A DNA stretch of 52,780 nucleotides from Pseudomonas fluorescens (GCF_000967965.1 NZ_LACC01000048.1:1-52780); one strand, 5' to 3'; counted from the first letter of the stretch, positions 1 through 9,769 are shown. Program-made: numbers and translations. The notes: generated from the letters alone by a model not told the origin.

Positions 1-55
1 CCGTACGTACGGTGGTGTGAGAGGACGGCGGATGTAAATCCGCCTCCTACTCGAT
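1..55 (+). mobile_element. 3' end of a group II intron (domain V tail and domain VI)
   Basis: The first bases end like the 3' strand of intron domain V (ACGTACGGT). They are followed by a hairpin that fits domain VI: 27-32 pairs with 39-44 around the loop 33-38, 22-25 pairs with 45-48, and 19-21 pairs with 50-52. This leaves A49 as a single bulged adenine seven nucleotides from the end, the place of the branch-point A. The intron would end with the usual AY dinucleotide at 54-55. The reverse transcriptase/maturase gene and the other domains would lie upstream, outside the window. The call rests on fold and remembered family sequence, not on a covariance search. Confidence 0.72.
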
Positions 56-484
56 CCGGGGAATCCCATGCAACCCCTCCAACCGCACAATGCTGATTCT
101 GTGCCAGCTGTCATTACTGGCCTTTTGACCAAGTCGTTGCAATCCATGTCGAGGGCTGGTTATAGTCAGCGCACAGTGAGTTTCAGGACTCACCTTTTCA
201 TCCCTCAATCAAAGATCAGCCCAATGCCTGCATCCCTCATCAACGCGGTAGTCGATTCAGCGGTCAACGCTGGCGTCGTGCCGTGCGGGAATCAGCAGCC
301 CGGGCAGATCAGTCATTACCCCCCACCTGTCAGTAGCACGTCGGTGTGCGCAGTTGCATCACCGCCAGGCGTTGGCATTTCGGGCTGATCAGCTGCCTTC
401 TGCTGTTCCCCATGCCTGCCTGAAAAACTACTGGATTTCAGCTTTTTGCTGAGTTGGCTTTTTGCCTGACTACAGGTGGTATTC
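56..484. other. Region without a supportable gene downstream of the intron
   Basis: An open frame of 106 codons starts at 68 on the plus strand, but its translation is proline- and serine-rich with no domain, no ribosome binding site and no family resemblance. A minus-strand frame (316-573) overlaps the next gene. I see no terminator or repeat. It may be the 3' exon of whatever the intron interrupted, or ordinary leader DNA of the EamA gene. Confidence 0.4.
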
Positions 485-1348
485 ATGTTTGTCCTTTCGA
501 AAAAGTCCGCGCTCGCGGCGGCGTCCACGAGCCTGTTCGTTCTGCTGTGGAGCAGCGGGGCGATTTTCTCCAAATGGGGGCTGGCTCACGCGTCGCCCTT
601 TGCCTTCCTGATGTTTCGTTTCGTCATCGCCCTATGCGGCCTGGTGTTGCTCGTGCCGTTGCTCAAGCTGAAGTTGCCCAAGGGCGGCAAACCGATGCTG
701 TATGCGATGGCCACCGGCGTGGTGTTGTTGGGGGCGTATCAGATTTTCTATCTGCTGGCCCTGGACCTTAAAGTCACGCCCGGGGTGATGGCGACCATCA
801 TGGGCGTGCAGCCGATCCTCACCGTAGTGCTGATGGAGCGCCAGCGTTCCTGGCGCCGGATGTTCGGTCTGGCCCTGGGGCTGGCCGGGTTGGTCATGGT
901 GGTCTACCAGGGCATCGGGCTGGCCGGGATGTCGCTGGCCGGGATGCTTTTCGGTCTGCTGGCGCTGGCGAGCATGACCTTCGGTTCGATCATGCAGAAA
1001 CGCATCACCGACAATCCCCTCGGTACACTGCCGGTGCAGTATCTGGCCGGACTGCTGTTGTGCGGGGTTTTCGTTCCCTTTCAGCCGTTTCACTTCGAAC
1101 ACAGCAGCGGTTTCATCCTGCCGGTGCTGTGGATGGGGCTTGTGGTATCGGTGCTGGCGACGCTGTTGCTGTACCGCTTGATTGCTCGGGGCAATCTGGT
1201 GAACGTCACCAGCCTGTTTTACCTGGTGCCGGCGGTAACGGCGGTGATGGACTATCTGATCTTCGGCAATCGCCTGGCGATGTTGAGCCTGTTCGGTATG
1301 CTGTTGATCATCGTCGGTCTGGTGTTTGTGTTCCGCAAAACCGCTTGA
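485..1348 (+). CDS. EamA/DMT family transporter
   Basis: Encodes about 287 residues of a ten-helix inner-membrane protein of the drug/metabolite transporter superfamily, with two EamA repeats. The first begins at the conserved 'LLWSSGAIFSKWGLAHASP' stretch near the N-terminus. The second begins around residue 160 ('LALASMTFGSIMQ'). Such proteins usually export amino acids or metabolites; the substrate cannot be told from sequence. The ATG at 485 is preferred over the GTG at 476 because an AGG lies about eight bases upstream of it. The gene is convergent with another EamA gene, with a REP hairpin between them. Confidence 0.88.
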   Translation: MFVLSKKSALAAASTSLFVLLWSSGAIFSKWGLAHASPFAFLMFRFVIALCGLVLLVPLLKLKLPKGGKPMLYAMATGVVLLGAYQIFYLLALDLKVTPGVMATIMGVQPILTVVLMERQRSWRRMFGLALGLAGLVMVVYQGIGLAGMSLAGMLFGLLALASMTFGSIMQKRITDNPLGTLPVQYLAGLLLCGVFVPFQPFHFEHSSGFILPVLWMGLVVSVLATLLLYRLIARGNLVNVTSLFYLVPAVTAVMDYLIFGNRLAMLSLFGMLLIIVGLVFVFRKTA

Positions 1349-1414
1349 TTGCGGGTAAACCCGAGAAGGCCTGGAGCAATACTCTGGGTCTTTGTGATTT
1401 TTGGCGTCTGATCA

Positions 1415-1446
1415 GACGCCTTCGCGGGCAAGCCCGCGAAGGCGTC
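1415..1446. repeat. REP hairpin
   Basis: Perfect 15-bp inverted repeat (GACGCCTTCGCGGGC) around an AA centre, lying between the ends of two convergent EamA genes. This is the usual location for Pseudomonas REP elements. It could stabilise or terminate both transcripts, but there is no T tract. Confidence 0.85.
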
Positions 1447-1464
1447 ATCCGCAACGCAACAATT

Positions 1465-2373
1465 CTACCGGTCAGCCACCAAGCCTGGTTTCACAGCAGC
1501 CGGCTTCAACACCAGCCACAACGCCAGCGCAATCAACAACCCGCCATAAATATGCGCCATCGACAGCGGCTCATCGAGAAACAGCGCCCCCCACAACACG
1601 CCGAACAGCGGGATCAAAAAGGTCGTAGTCATCGATTTCACCGGACCGATCGAGCTCAGGAGCCGGAAGTAAACAATGTACGCAAACGCTGTGCATCCCA
1701 GACCCAACCCCAGCAACGAGAGCCAGACACTCCAGCCGCCCCAGCTCGCGGGTGGTTGGCTGATCACGCTGTAGCCGAACAGCGGCAGCAGGAACAGCGT
1801 CGCGCCGAGCATGCTGCCCAACGCGGACAGACGGCTATCGAGACCCCCGGCCTGATCGAGCCAGCGGCGGGCCAGAAACCCTGCAAATCCGTAGCAAGTG
1901 GTCGCGAGCAGGCAGGCGACGGCGCCCATCAGCAATTGCATATCGAACGCCACCGGACCGGCACGAGTCAGCACGCCCACGCCGAACAGCCCCAGGAACA
2001 CGCCGCCGAGTTTGGCGCCAGTGAGCCTTTCATGGAAAAACAGGCCGCCGATCAGCACGCCCATCAAGGGTGTCGTGGCATTGAAAATCGACGAGTAACC
2101 GGCTGGCAGCACCTGCGCGGCCACCGAATAGAGCGTCGCCGGGATGCCGGAGTTGATCACACCAAGCAGCATCACGGTCTTGAGTTTGCCCTTGAAATCC
2201 CAACTGATGCGCATCAGCCCAAGAATCACCAGCAGTCCGGCAGCGGCTATCGATACACGGAAAAAAGCGGTAGGAATGCTGCCAATCACCGGGGCGATGA
2301 TGCGCATGAACAGAAAACTCGCACCCCAAATGGCCGCCAGTGACAGTAAACGGAAAATATCGACGGGGTTCAC
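1465..2373 (-). CDS. EamA/DMT family transporter
   Basis: About 302 residues with ten predicted hydrophobic helices and two EamA repeats ('LLSLAAIWGASFLFMRI' at the N-terminus; 'GAVACLLATTCYGFAGFLAR' in the middle). It is an inner-membrane metabolite exporter of unknown substrate. The GTG at 2373 is chosen as start because AAGGAAGGA lies just upstream and the hydrophobic fold begins right after it. An upstream extension to 2490 is open but has no membrane or coding character. It is divergent from aceK, with about 160 bp between the two starts for both promoters. Confidence 0.87.
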   Translation of the reverse strand: MNPVDIFRLLSLAAIWGASFLFMRIIAPVIGSIPTAFFRVSIAAAGLLVILGLMRISWDFKGKLKTVMLLGVINSGIPATLYSVAAQVLPAGYSSIFNATTPLMGVLIGGLFFHERLTGAKLGGVFLGLFGVGVLTRAGPVAFDMQLLMGAVACLLATTCYGFAGFLARRWLDQAGGLDSRLSALGSMLGATLFLLPLFGYSVISQPPASWGGWSVWLSLLGLGLGCTAFAYIVYFRLLSSIGPVKSMTTTFLIPLFGVLWGALFLDEPLSMAHIYGGLLIALALWLVLKPAAVKPGLVADR

Positions 2374-2532
2374 AGCGCGGTCCTTCCTTGGGGGAGGGGC
2401 GAAAGTGTTGCTGAGTGTGTGACCGATGGCAACCGAAAACCGGGCATTTAATTCGGCTGGAAAATTGCGCTTCTCCTGCACCCGGTTCACTGGCTAAGCT
2501 CAAGCCTCCCGAATTCCCGCAGAGGTCTCACT

Positions 2533-4251
2533 ATGCCGCAGCAATGGCCAGCCGCCGACATCGCCCGCTTGATCCTCGATGGCTTTGACGATTACCGCGA
2601 GCATTTTCGCCAGATCACCGACGGCGCCCGGGCCCGCTTCGAACAGGCCCGGTGGCAAGAGACGCAGTCGGCGTCGGCGGCGCGGATCAATCTGTACGAA
2701 GACAAGGTCGGTGAAACGGTGGAGCGACTGCGCACCGCGTTTGACGCTGACACCCTGGACGTCAGCTGCTGGCCGCTGGTCAAGAGCGCCTACATCAGCC
2801 TGATCGACCTGCGCTTCGACGACGAACTGTCCGAGACCTGGTACAACTCGATTTTCTGCGGGCTGTTCAGCCATGACCTGATCAGCGACGGTTGCATGTT
2901 CATCCACACCACCCGGCCGAGCCTGCGCCGTGCCCGGGCCGCGCAAACCCGAACCTACAAGCCGCAAGGTCAATTGTCGGCGATGCTCGCCAGCATCTTC
3001 GCCGACTACCGCTTCAGCGAGGATTACGCCGACCTGTCCGGTGACCTGAAGCGCCTCGAAGCGCAACTGCGCGAGAACCTGCCGGATTGGGTGTGCAAGG
3101 ACCCGGAGCTGAGCGTCGAGCTGTTTTCCTCGGTGTTGTACCGTAATAAAGGCGCGTACCTGGTGGGGCGTATCTACACCGCCGATGAGCAATGGCCGCT
3201 GGCAATTCCATTGCTGCACCTGGAGGGTCGCGGCATCCAGATCGATGCGCTGATCACCGACGAGGCGGAGGTGTCGATCATCTTCTCGTTCACCCGCTCG
3301 TATTTCATGGTGGATGTGCCGGTGCCGGCGGAGTTCATCGGCTTCCTGCGGCGTATCCTGCCAGGCAAGCACATTGCCGAGCTGTACACCTCGATTGGTT
3401 TCTACAAGCACGGCAAGTCCGAGTTCTACCGGGCGCTGATCAATCACCTGGCCAACACCGACGACCAGTTCATCATGGCCCCCGGTGTGCGCGGCATGGT
3501 GATGAGCGTGTTTACCCTGCCGGGTTTCAACACCGTGTTCAAAATCATCAAGGACCGTTTCTCGCCGTCGAAAAACGTCGACCGCGCCACGGTGATCGAA
3601 AAATACCGTCTGGTAAAAAGCGTCGACCGCGTCGGGCGCATGGCCGATACCCAGGAGTTCGCCGATTTCCGTTTCCCCTTGAGCAAGTTCGATCCGGCGT
3701 GCCTGGAGGAATTGCTGGAAGTCGCGCCGTCCACAGTGTCGGTGGAAGACGATACGGTGCTGATCCGTCACTGCTGGACCGAGCGCCGCATGACCCCGCT
3801 GAACCTCTACCTGGAAAACGCCAACGAGGCGCAGGTGCGCGAAGCGCTGGAAGATTACGGGTTGGCGATCAAGCAACTGGCGGCGGCCAACATCTTTCCC
3901 GGGGATATGCTGCTGAAGAACTTCGGGGTGACCCGTCACGGTCGGGTGGTGTTCTACGACTACGACGAGATCTGCTTCCTCACCGAGGCGAACTTTCGCC
4001 ACATCCCGTTACCGCGCACCCCGGAAGATGAAATGGCGTCCGAACCGTGGTACTCGATCGGGCCGCTGGACGTGTTCCCCGAGGAATTTCCGCCGTTCCT
4101 GTTTGCCGATTTCCGGCAACGCAAGTTGTTCGATCAGCTGCATGGCGAGTTGTACAACGCCGATTACTGGAAAAGCCTGCAGGAAGCGATTCGGGCGGGG
4201 AAGGTGATTGATGTATTCCCGTATCGGCGTAAAGGGCTGGATAACGAATAG
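2533..4251 (+). CDS. aceK: Isocitrate dehydrogenase kinase/phosphatase
   Basis: The 572-residue product matches AceK in length and along its whole sequence. This bifunctional cytosolic enzyme phosphorylates and dephosphorylates isocitrate dehydrogenase, and so controls the branch between the TCA cycle and the glyoxylate shunt. Visible family landmarks are the 'APGVRGMVMSVFTLPGF' and 'KIIKDRF' nucleotide-site region in the middle and the 'VVFYDYDEICFLTEANFR' metal/catalytic segment near residue 480. The ATG at 2533 has GAGG eight bases upstream. It stands alone here, not next to aceA or aceB as in enteric bacteria, which is usual for Pseudomonas. Confidence 0.97.
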   Translation: MPQQWPAADIARLILDGFDDYREHFRQITDGARARFEQARWQETQSASAARINLYEDKVGETVERLRTAFDADTLDVSCWPLVKSAYISLIDLRFDDELSETWYNSIFCGLFSHDLISDGCMFIHTTRPSLRRARAAQTRTYKPQGQLSAMLASIFADYRFSEDYADLSGDLKRLEAQLRENLPDWVCKDPELSVELFSSVLYRNKGAYLVGRIYTADEQWPLAIPLLHLEGRGIQIDALITDEAEVSIIFSFTRSYFMVDVPVPAEFIGFLRRILPGKHIAELYTSIGFYKHGKSEFYRALINHLANTDDQFIMAPGVRGMVMSVFTLPGFNTVFKIIKDRFSPSKNVDRATVIEKYRLVKSVDRVGRMADTQEFADFRFPLSKFDPACLEELLEVAPSTVSVEDDTVLIRHCWTERRMTPLNLYLENANEAQVREALEDYGLAIKQLAAANIFPGDMLLKNFGVTRHGRVVFYDYDEICFLTEANFRHIPLPRTPEDEMASEPWYSIGPLDVFPEEFPPFLFADFRQRKLFDQLHGELYNADYWKSLQEAIRAGKVIDVFPYRRKGLDNE

Positions 4252-4260
4252 GAACAGTTG

Positions 4261-4327
4261 CAAGCGGCAAGCTACAAGCGGCAAGTTAGAAGCCGCTTTT
4301 AACTTGCGGCTTGTAGCTTGCCGCTTG
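4261..4327. repeat. Long inverted repeat between aceK and hrpA
   Basis: 27-bp arms at 4261-4287 and 4301-4327 match at 26 of 27 positions around a 13-base loop. Each arm contains two AAGCGGCAAG-like units, so the arms are themselves repetitive. It belongs to a common dispersed Pseudomonas palindrome type ('AAGCTACAAGC..GCAAG'). It begins eight bases after the aceK stop and could act as a transcript end stabiliser. Confidence 0.85.
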
Positions 4328-4387
4328 AAGCTGCTTTTCTGCGACAATCGGCACCCTGCGCCACTAGACGACTGAATTGCGTACCCG

Positions 4388-7300
4388 ATGACCGACGAAT
4401 CGCCCTCCATCGACAAACTGCTGAAAAACCTCGATCACGCCATGCTTGCCGACCGCCACCGGCTGCGGCGGCAGTTGCTTGAGCTGCGCAAGAAACCCGA
4501 CGAGGCCAGGCTGGGCCAGTGGGTGACGCGGATGCAGGCGTCCTGCGAGCAGGTGCTGGCGCGCAAGGCCAGTCTGCCGGTGATTCGTTACGACGACAGT
4601 TTGCCGATTGCCGCCAAGCGCGACGAAATCAAGAAGGCGCTGGAAAAGCACCAAGTGTTGATCATCGCTGGCGAAACCGGCTCGGGTAAAACCACCCAGT
4701 TGCCGAAGATCTGCCTGGAAATCGGTCGCGGCCAGCATGGCCTGATCGGCCACACCCAGCCACGCCGGATCGCTGCGCGCAGCGTCGCCAGCCGGGTCGC
4801 CGAAGAGCTCGGTACGCCGCTCGGTGCGCTGGTCGGCTATCAGGTGCGCTTCGAGGATCAGAGCGATTCCAGCACCCTGATCAAGCTGATGACCGACGGC
4901 ATCCTGCTGGCGGAAACCCAGAACGACCGGTATCTGGAACGCTACGACACGATCATCGTCGACGAAGCCCACGAACGCAGCCTCAACATCGACTTCCTGC
5001 TTGGCTATCTGAAAACCCTGCTGCCACGTCGTCCGGACCTGAAGGTCATCATCACTTCGGCGACCATCGACCTGGAGCGTTTCTCAAAGCACTTCGATGA
5101 CGCGCCGATTGTCGAAGTCTCCGGCCGCACCTACCCGGTGGACACCTGGTATCGCCCGCTGACCCTGGAGCAGGACGAAGAGGGCAACCGCGTCGAGGAC
5201 GACCTGACGGTGGATCAGGCGATCCTCGCCACCCTCGATGAAATCGCCGCTTATGAGCGCAGTGAACGCCGCAGTCCCGGTGACGTGTTGGTGTTCCTGC
5301 CCGGCGAGCGCGAGATTCGCGATGCCGCCGACATGCTGCGCAAGGCCCAGCTCAAGCACACCGAAATCCTGCCGTTGTACGCGCGACTGTCGCCAGCCGA
5401 GCAACAGCGGATTTTCCAGTCGCACCCTGGACGTCGCGTAGTACTGGCGACCAACGTCGCGGAAACCTCGCTGACCGTGCCGGGCATTCGCTATGTGATC
5501 GACAGCGGCACTGCGCGCATCAGTCGCTACAGCTATCGCGCCAAGGTCCAGCGCCTGCCGATCGAAGCGGTTTCCCAAGCCAGCGCCAACCAGCGTAAAG
5601 GTCGATGCGGGCGGGTCGAGCCGGGTATCTGCATCCGCCTCTACAGCGAAGAAGATTTTCTTGGGCGCCCGGAATTTACCGATCCGGAAATCCTGCGCAC
5701 CAACCTCGCGGCGGTCATTCTGCAGATGCTGCATCTGCGCCTCGGCGAGGTCAGCGCGTTCCCGTTCATCGAGCCGCCGGATGGCAAGGCCATCAGCGAC
5801 GGTTACAACCTGCTGCAGGAACTCTCGGCGGTGGATCGCAATAGCCAGTTGACCCCGCTTGGTCGTCAATTGGCACGGCTGCCGGTGGATCCGCGCATGG
5901 GCCGCATGCTGCTGGAAGCGGCGAAGCTCGGCAGCTTGCAGGAAGTGCTGATCGTCGCCAGCGCCATGTCGATCCAGGACCCGCGCGAGCGTCCGCCGGA
6001 GCGTCAGCAAGCGGCGGATCAGGCCCACGCCCAGTGGAAAGACGTCGACTCGGACTTCGCCGGGCTGGTCAATCTGTGGCGCGGTTTCGAAGAACAGCGT
6101 CAGGCGCTGACCGCGAGCCCGCTGCGTAACTGGTGCCGCAAGAATTTCCTTAATTACCTGCGCCTGCGCGAGTGGCGCGACTCCCATCGCCAACTGAGCC
6201 TGATCTGCCGCGACATGCAGTTGAGCCTCAACAAAGAGCCGGCGGATTATCCGAAGCTGCACAAAGCCGTGCTGGTGGGGTTGCTCAGCCAGATCGGGCA
6301 GAAAACCGAAGACGGCGATTACCTTGGCGCCCGTCAGCGGCGCTTCTGGATTCATCCGTCCTCGGGCATCGGCAAGAAGCGCCCGCAGTGGCTGATGACT
6401 GCCGAACTGGTGGAAACCACCAAGCTCTACGCGCGTATGGTGGCGAAAATCGATGCCGACTGGATCGAACCGCTGGCTGGGCACCTGATCAAGAAAAACC
6501 ACTTCGAGCCCCATTGGGAGAAGAAGCGTGGGCAGGTCGTGGCGTTCGAGCAGATCACCCTGTTCGGGCTGATCGTGGTCGGGCGCCGGCCGGTGCATTA
6601 CGGCCCGGTCGACCCGGTGGTGTCCCGCGAGTTGTTCATCCGCGAAGCGCTGGTGCGCGGCGAGATTCAGTCCAGGGCCAAGTGCCTGACGGCCAACAAG
6701 CAATTGCTGGAACAACTCGACGAACTGGAAGCCAAGGCCCGTCGTCGCGACATCCTCGCCGACGAAGAAACCCTGTACGCCTTCTACGACGCGCGACTGC
6801 CGGCGGAGATCCACCAGACCGCGACCTTCGACAGTTGGTACCGGATCAACAGCCAGAAAGACCCGCAACTGCTGATCATGCGCGAGGAAGACGTGCTGGC
6901 CCGTGAAGCCAGTGAAGTCACCGCCCAGCATTACCCGGATACGCTGCACATCGGCGATCTGGAATTGGCCCTCAGCTACCACTTCGAACCGAATCACCCG
7001 CGCGACGGCGTGACCCTGCGCGTGCCGGCACCGCTGTTGCCGATGCTGCCACCGGAACGCCTGGAATGGCTGGTGCCGGGCGTCATCGAAGCCAAGTGCA
7101 TTGCCCTGGTGCGCAACCTGCCCAAGGCCTTGCGCAAGAATTTCGTACCGGTGCCGGACTTCGTCAAGGCAGCCTTGCAGCGCATGACCTTTGCCGAGGG
7201 CTCGCTGCCCCAGGCCTTGGGGCGCGAGTTGCTGCGCATGACCGGTGCGCGGGTCAGCGATGAAGCCTGGGCCGAGGCCGCGCAGCAGGTCGAAAGCCAT

Positions 7301-8299
7301 CTGCGCATGAACCTGGAAATCGTCGACGCCCAGGGCAAGTTCCTCGGCGAAGGTCGCGATCTGGCCGAACTGACGGCGCGTTTCGCCGAGGCCAGCCAGG
7401 CAGCATTGGCGGTGCCGCAAACCGCGAAAAGCCAGCAGCCGGTTGAACCGAAAGTGTTCGCCGCCGTGGCCGAGAAAACCCAACAGAAGATCGCCGGGCT
7501 GTCGATGACGGTCTACCCGGCGCTGGTGGAAGAGGCCGGCACGGTCAAGGAAGGGCGTTTCTCGACCCCGGCCGAGGCCGAGTTTCAGCATCGCCGTGCC
7601 CTGCAACGCTTGCTGATGCAGCAACTGGCCGAACCTGCCAAGTTCCTCCGTGGCAAGTTGCCGGGCCTGACCGAACTGGGCCTGCTGTACCGCGACATGG
7701 GGCGCGTCGATGCGCTGGTGGAGGACATTCTGCTGGCCAGCCTCGACAGCTGCATTCTTGAGGGCGAAGACCCGCTGCCCCGTGACGGTGCGGGTCTGGC
7801 GTCCCTGGCCGAGCGCAAGCGTGGTGCCTGGACTGAGCACGCCGAGCGTGTGGCGAAATTGACCCTGGAAATACTCAAGCTCTGGCATGGCCTGCAAAAA
7901 CGCTTCAAAGGCAAGATTGACCTGGCGCAAGCCGTGGCCCTGAACGACATCAAGCAGCAGCTCAGCCACCTGGTCTATCCGGGATTTGTCCGGGAAACGC
8001 CGATGCAATGGCTCAAGGAGTTGCCGCGTTACCTTAAGGCGATCGAGCAGCGCTTTGAAAAAATCGGTGCCCAAGTGCAGCGTGACCGGGTCTGGAGCGG
8101 CGAGTTGAGCGGGCTGTGGACGCAATACCAAACCCGCGCCAACAAACACGCCCAGGAAGGCAAACGCGATCCGCAACTGGAGTTGTATCGCTGGTGGCTG
8201 GAGGAATACCGGGTTTCGCTGTTTGCACAACAGTTGGGAACCAAGGTGCCTATCTCCGACAAGCGCCTGAACAAGCAGTGGTCGCAAGTCGAACCGTAG
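4388..8299 (+). CDS. hrpA: ATP-dependent RNA helicase HrpA
   Basis: 1303 residues, the normal length of the DEAH-box helicase HrpA, which in E. coli acts on mRNA and stalled ribosomes. Walker A 'GETGSGKT' lies near residue 95, the DEAH box ('VDEAHERS') near 190, 'SATID' near 218, and the motif V/VI region ('NVAETSLTVPGI', 'QRKGRCGR') near residues 355-410. The helicase-associated OB-type domain and the long DUF3418-type C-terminus follow. No strong Shine-Dalgarno is visible before the ATG at 4388, but the N-terminus ('LLKNLDHAMLADRHRLRRQL') is typical for the family. It is probably transcribed alone: a long palindrome lies before it and a REP hairpin after it. Confidence 0.97.
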   Translation: MTDESPSIDKLLKNLDHAMLADRHRLRRQLLELRKKPDEARLGQWVTRMQASCEQVLARKASLPVIRYDDSLPIAAKRDEIKKALEKHQVLIIAGETGSGKTTQLPKICLEIGRGQHGLIGHTQPRRIAARSVASRVAEELGTPLGALVGYQVRFEDQSDSSTLIKLMTDGILLAETQNDRYLERYDTIIVDEAHERSLNIDFLLGYLKTLLPRRPDLKVIITSATIDLERFSKHFDDAPIVEVSGRTYPVDTWYRPLTLEQDEEGNRVEDDLTVDQAILATLDEIAAYERSERRSPGDVLVFLPGEREIRDAADMLRKAQLKHTEILPLYARLSPAEQQRIFQSHPGRRVVLATNVAETSLTVPGIRYVIDSGTARISRYSYRAKVQRLPIEAVSQASANQRKGRCGRVEPGICIRLYSEEDFLGRPEFTDPEILRTNLAAVILQMLHLRLGEVSAFPFIEPPDGKAISDGYNLLQELSAVDRNSQLTPLGRQLARLPVDPRMGRMLLEAAKLGSLQEVLIVASAMSIQDPRERPPERQQAADQAHAQWKDVDSDFAGLVNLWRGFEEQRQALTASPLRNWCRKNFLNYLRLREWRDSHRQLSLICRDMQLSLNKEPADYPKLHKAVLVGLLSQIGQKTEDGDYLGARQRRFWIHPSSGIGKKRPQWLMTAELVETTKLYARMVAKIDADWIEPLAGHLIKKNHFEPHWEKKRGQVVAFEQITLFGLIVVGRRPVHYGPVDPVVSRELFIREALVRGEIQSRAKCLTANKQLLEQLDELEAKARRRDILADEETLYAFYDARLPAEIHQTATFDSWYRINSQKDPQLLIMREEDVLAREASEVTAQHYPDTLHIGDLELALSYHFEPNHPRDGVTLRVPAPLLPMLPPERLEWLVPGVIEAKCIALVRNLPKALRKNFVPVPDFVKAALQRMTFAEGSLPQALGRELLRMTGARVSDEAWAEAAQQVESHLRMNLEIVDAQGKFLGEGRDLAELTARFAEASQAALAVPQTAKSQQPVEPKVFAAVAEKTQQKIAGLSMTVYPALVEEAGTVKEGRFSTPAEAEFQHRRALQRLLMQQLAEPAKFLRGKLPGLTELGLLYRDMGRVDALVEDILLASLDSCILEGEDPLPRDGAGLASLAERKRGAWTEHAERVAKLTLEILKLWHGLQKRFKGKIDLAQAVALNDIKQQLSHLVYPGFVRETPMQWLKELPRYLKAIEQRFEKIGAQVQRDRVWSGELSGLWTQYQTRANKHAQEGKRDPQLELYRWWLEEYRVSLFAQQLGTKVPISDKRLNKQWSQVEP

Positions 8300-8320
8300 T
8301 CCCGAGGCTGGTGCAATACC

Positions 8321-8346
8321 CTGTGGGAGCAAGCCCGCTCCCACAG
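8321..8346. repeat. REP-like hairpin after hrpA
   Basis: Perfect 10-bp arms (CTGTGGGAGC / GCTCCCACAG) around AAGCCC, beginning 22 bases after the hrpA stop. It has no T tract, so it is better read as a REP element than as an intrinsic terminator. Confidence 0.75.
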
Positions 8347-8576
8347 CTCAGGTGGTGTGTCAGTGGGAGTTTGATCCAGCAAAAGGGGCGAAATGCCCAC
8401 GTTTATGGCAAACTTCGCGCCTATAAACGCCGGCCCCGCGGTTTTGAGCCTTCACGGTCTCGGGCAGGTCGGAATAAAGCGATGCCAGGTTTGCGTCCCC
8501 CGGACGGGAATAGACCCTTTGTGTGTTGGTACGACGGTGCCAATGCTTTCTGCCTGAACAGATTAGAGACACGACC

Positions 8577-9698
8577 ATGCATAACGTTGTCATCAGCGGC
8601 ACCGGCCTGTACACCCCGGCCAACAGCATTTCCAACGAAGAGCTGGTGCAGTCTTTCAATACTTATGTGGCGCAATTCAACGCCGACAACGCCGACGCCA
8701 TTGCGCGCGGCGAAATTGAAGCATTGACCGAGTCCAGCGCCGCATTCATCGAAAAAGCCTCGGGCATCAAGAGCCGCTTTGTCATGGACAAGGACGGCAT
8801 CCTCGACCCACAACGCATGGCCCCACGCCTGCCGGAGCGTTCCAACGACGAGTGGTCGGTTCTGTGCCAGATGGCCATTGGCGCCGCTGAACAAGCCTTG
8901 CAGCGCGCCGGCAAGACCGCCGCGGACATCGACGGCGTGATCGTCGCCTGTTCCAACCTGCAACGTGCCTACCCGGCCATTGCCATCGAAGTCCAGGAAG
9001 CATTGGGCATCCAGGGTTTCGGTTTCGACATGAACGTGGCGTGCTCGTCCGCAACCTTCGGCATCCAGACCGCCGCCAACAGCGTGCAACTGGGCCAGGC
9101 CCGGGCAGTCCTGTTGGTCAACCCGGAAGTCTGCACCGGCCACCTGAACTTCCGTGACCGCGACAGCCACTTCATCTTCGGCGATGCCGCCACTGCGATG
9201 ATCATCGAGCGTGCTGACCTGGCGACGTCCAAGTACCAGTTCGACATCGTCAGCACCAAGCTGCTGACCAAGTTCTCCAACAACATCCGCAACAACTTCG
9301 GCTTCCTCAACCGCGCGGCGCAAGAGGGCATCGGTGCCAGGGACAAACTGTTCGTGCAGGAAGGCCGCAAGGTGTTCAAGGAAGTCTGCCCGTTGGTTGC
9401 CGAACTGATCAGTGAGCATCTGCAAGAGAACCAGCTCAACGTCAGCGATGTGAAACGCTTCTGGCTGCACCAGGCCAACCTCAGCATGAACCACCTGATC
9501 GTCAAGAAACTGCTGGGTCGCGACGCCACCGAACAGGAAGCTCCGGTGATTCTCGACACCTACGCCAACACCAGTTCCGCCGGTTCCGTGATTGCGTTCC
9601 ACAAGAACCAGGACGACCTGGCCGCCGGTTCGCTGGCGGTGCTCAGTTCGTTCGGTGCCGGTTATTCGATTGGTAGTGTGTTGCTGCGCAAGCGCTGA
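8577..9698 (+). CDS. fabH2: 3-oxoacyl-ACP synthase III family protein (FabH2 type)
   Basis: 373 residues of a thiolase-fold condensing enzyme. The catalytic triad of ketoacyl synthase III is complete: Cys156 in 'NVACSSATFG', His298 in 'FWLHQAN' and Asn331 in 'YANTSSAG'. Length and sequence resemble P. aeruginosa FabH2 (PA3333, from memory), which can use longer acyl groups than E. coli FabH and is not part of the main fab operon. A role in priming a fatty-acid-like chain is inferred. The ATG at 8577 is chosen because the family N-terminus 'MHNVVISGTGLYTP' starts there. The gene is single and is followed by a good terminator. Confidence 0.88.
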   Translation: MHNVVISGTGLYTPANSISNEELVQSFNTYVAQFNADNADAIARGEIEALTESSAAFIEKASGIKSRFVMDKDGILDPQRMAPRLPERSNDEWSVLCQMAIGAAEQALQRAGKTAADIDGVIVACSNLQRAYPAIAIEVQEALGIQGFGFDMNVACSSATFGIQTAANSVQLGQARAVLLVNPEVCTGHLNFRDRDSHFIFGDAATAMIIERADLATSKYQFDIVSTKLLTKFSNNIRNNFGFLNRAAQEGIGARDKLFVQEGRKVFKEVCPLVAELISEHLQENQLNVSDVKRFWLHQANLSMNHLIVKKLLGRDATEQEAPVILDTYANTSSAGSVIAFHKNQDDLAAGSLAVLSSFGAGYSIGSVLLRKR

Positions 9699-9727
9699 TT
9701 TTGAATTAGCTGTCGCAGCAGAAGAAA

Positions 9728-9758
9728 AGATCGCAGCCGAAAGCTGCGATTTTTTTTT
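9728..9758 (+). terminator. Intrinsic terminator of the fabH2-like gene
   Basis: ATCGCAGC and GCTGCGAT arms (9730-9737, 9743-9750) around CGAAA, followed by a run of nine T including the last arm base. It lies about 30 bases after the stop codon. Confidence 0.9.
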
Positions 9759-9769
9759 GGCGGGGCTTT

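Noticed and set aside
68..388. 106-codon plus-strand open frame after the intron end
   Set aside because: No ribosome binding site, odd composition, no domain or family resemblance; ends well before the EamA gene.
5084..8344. 1086-codon minus-strand open frame opposite hrpA
   Set aside because: A shadow of high-GC hrpA coding DNA: Gln/His/Arg/Leu-rich, no domain, no start signal.
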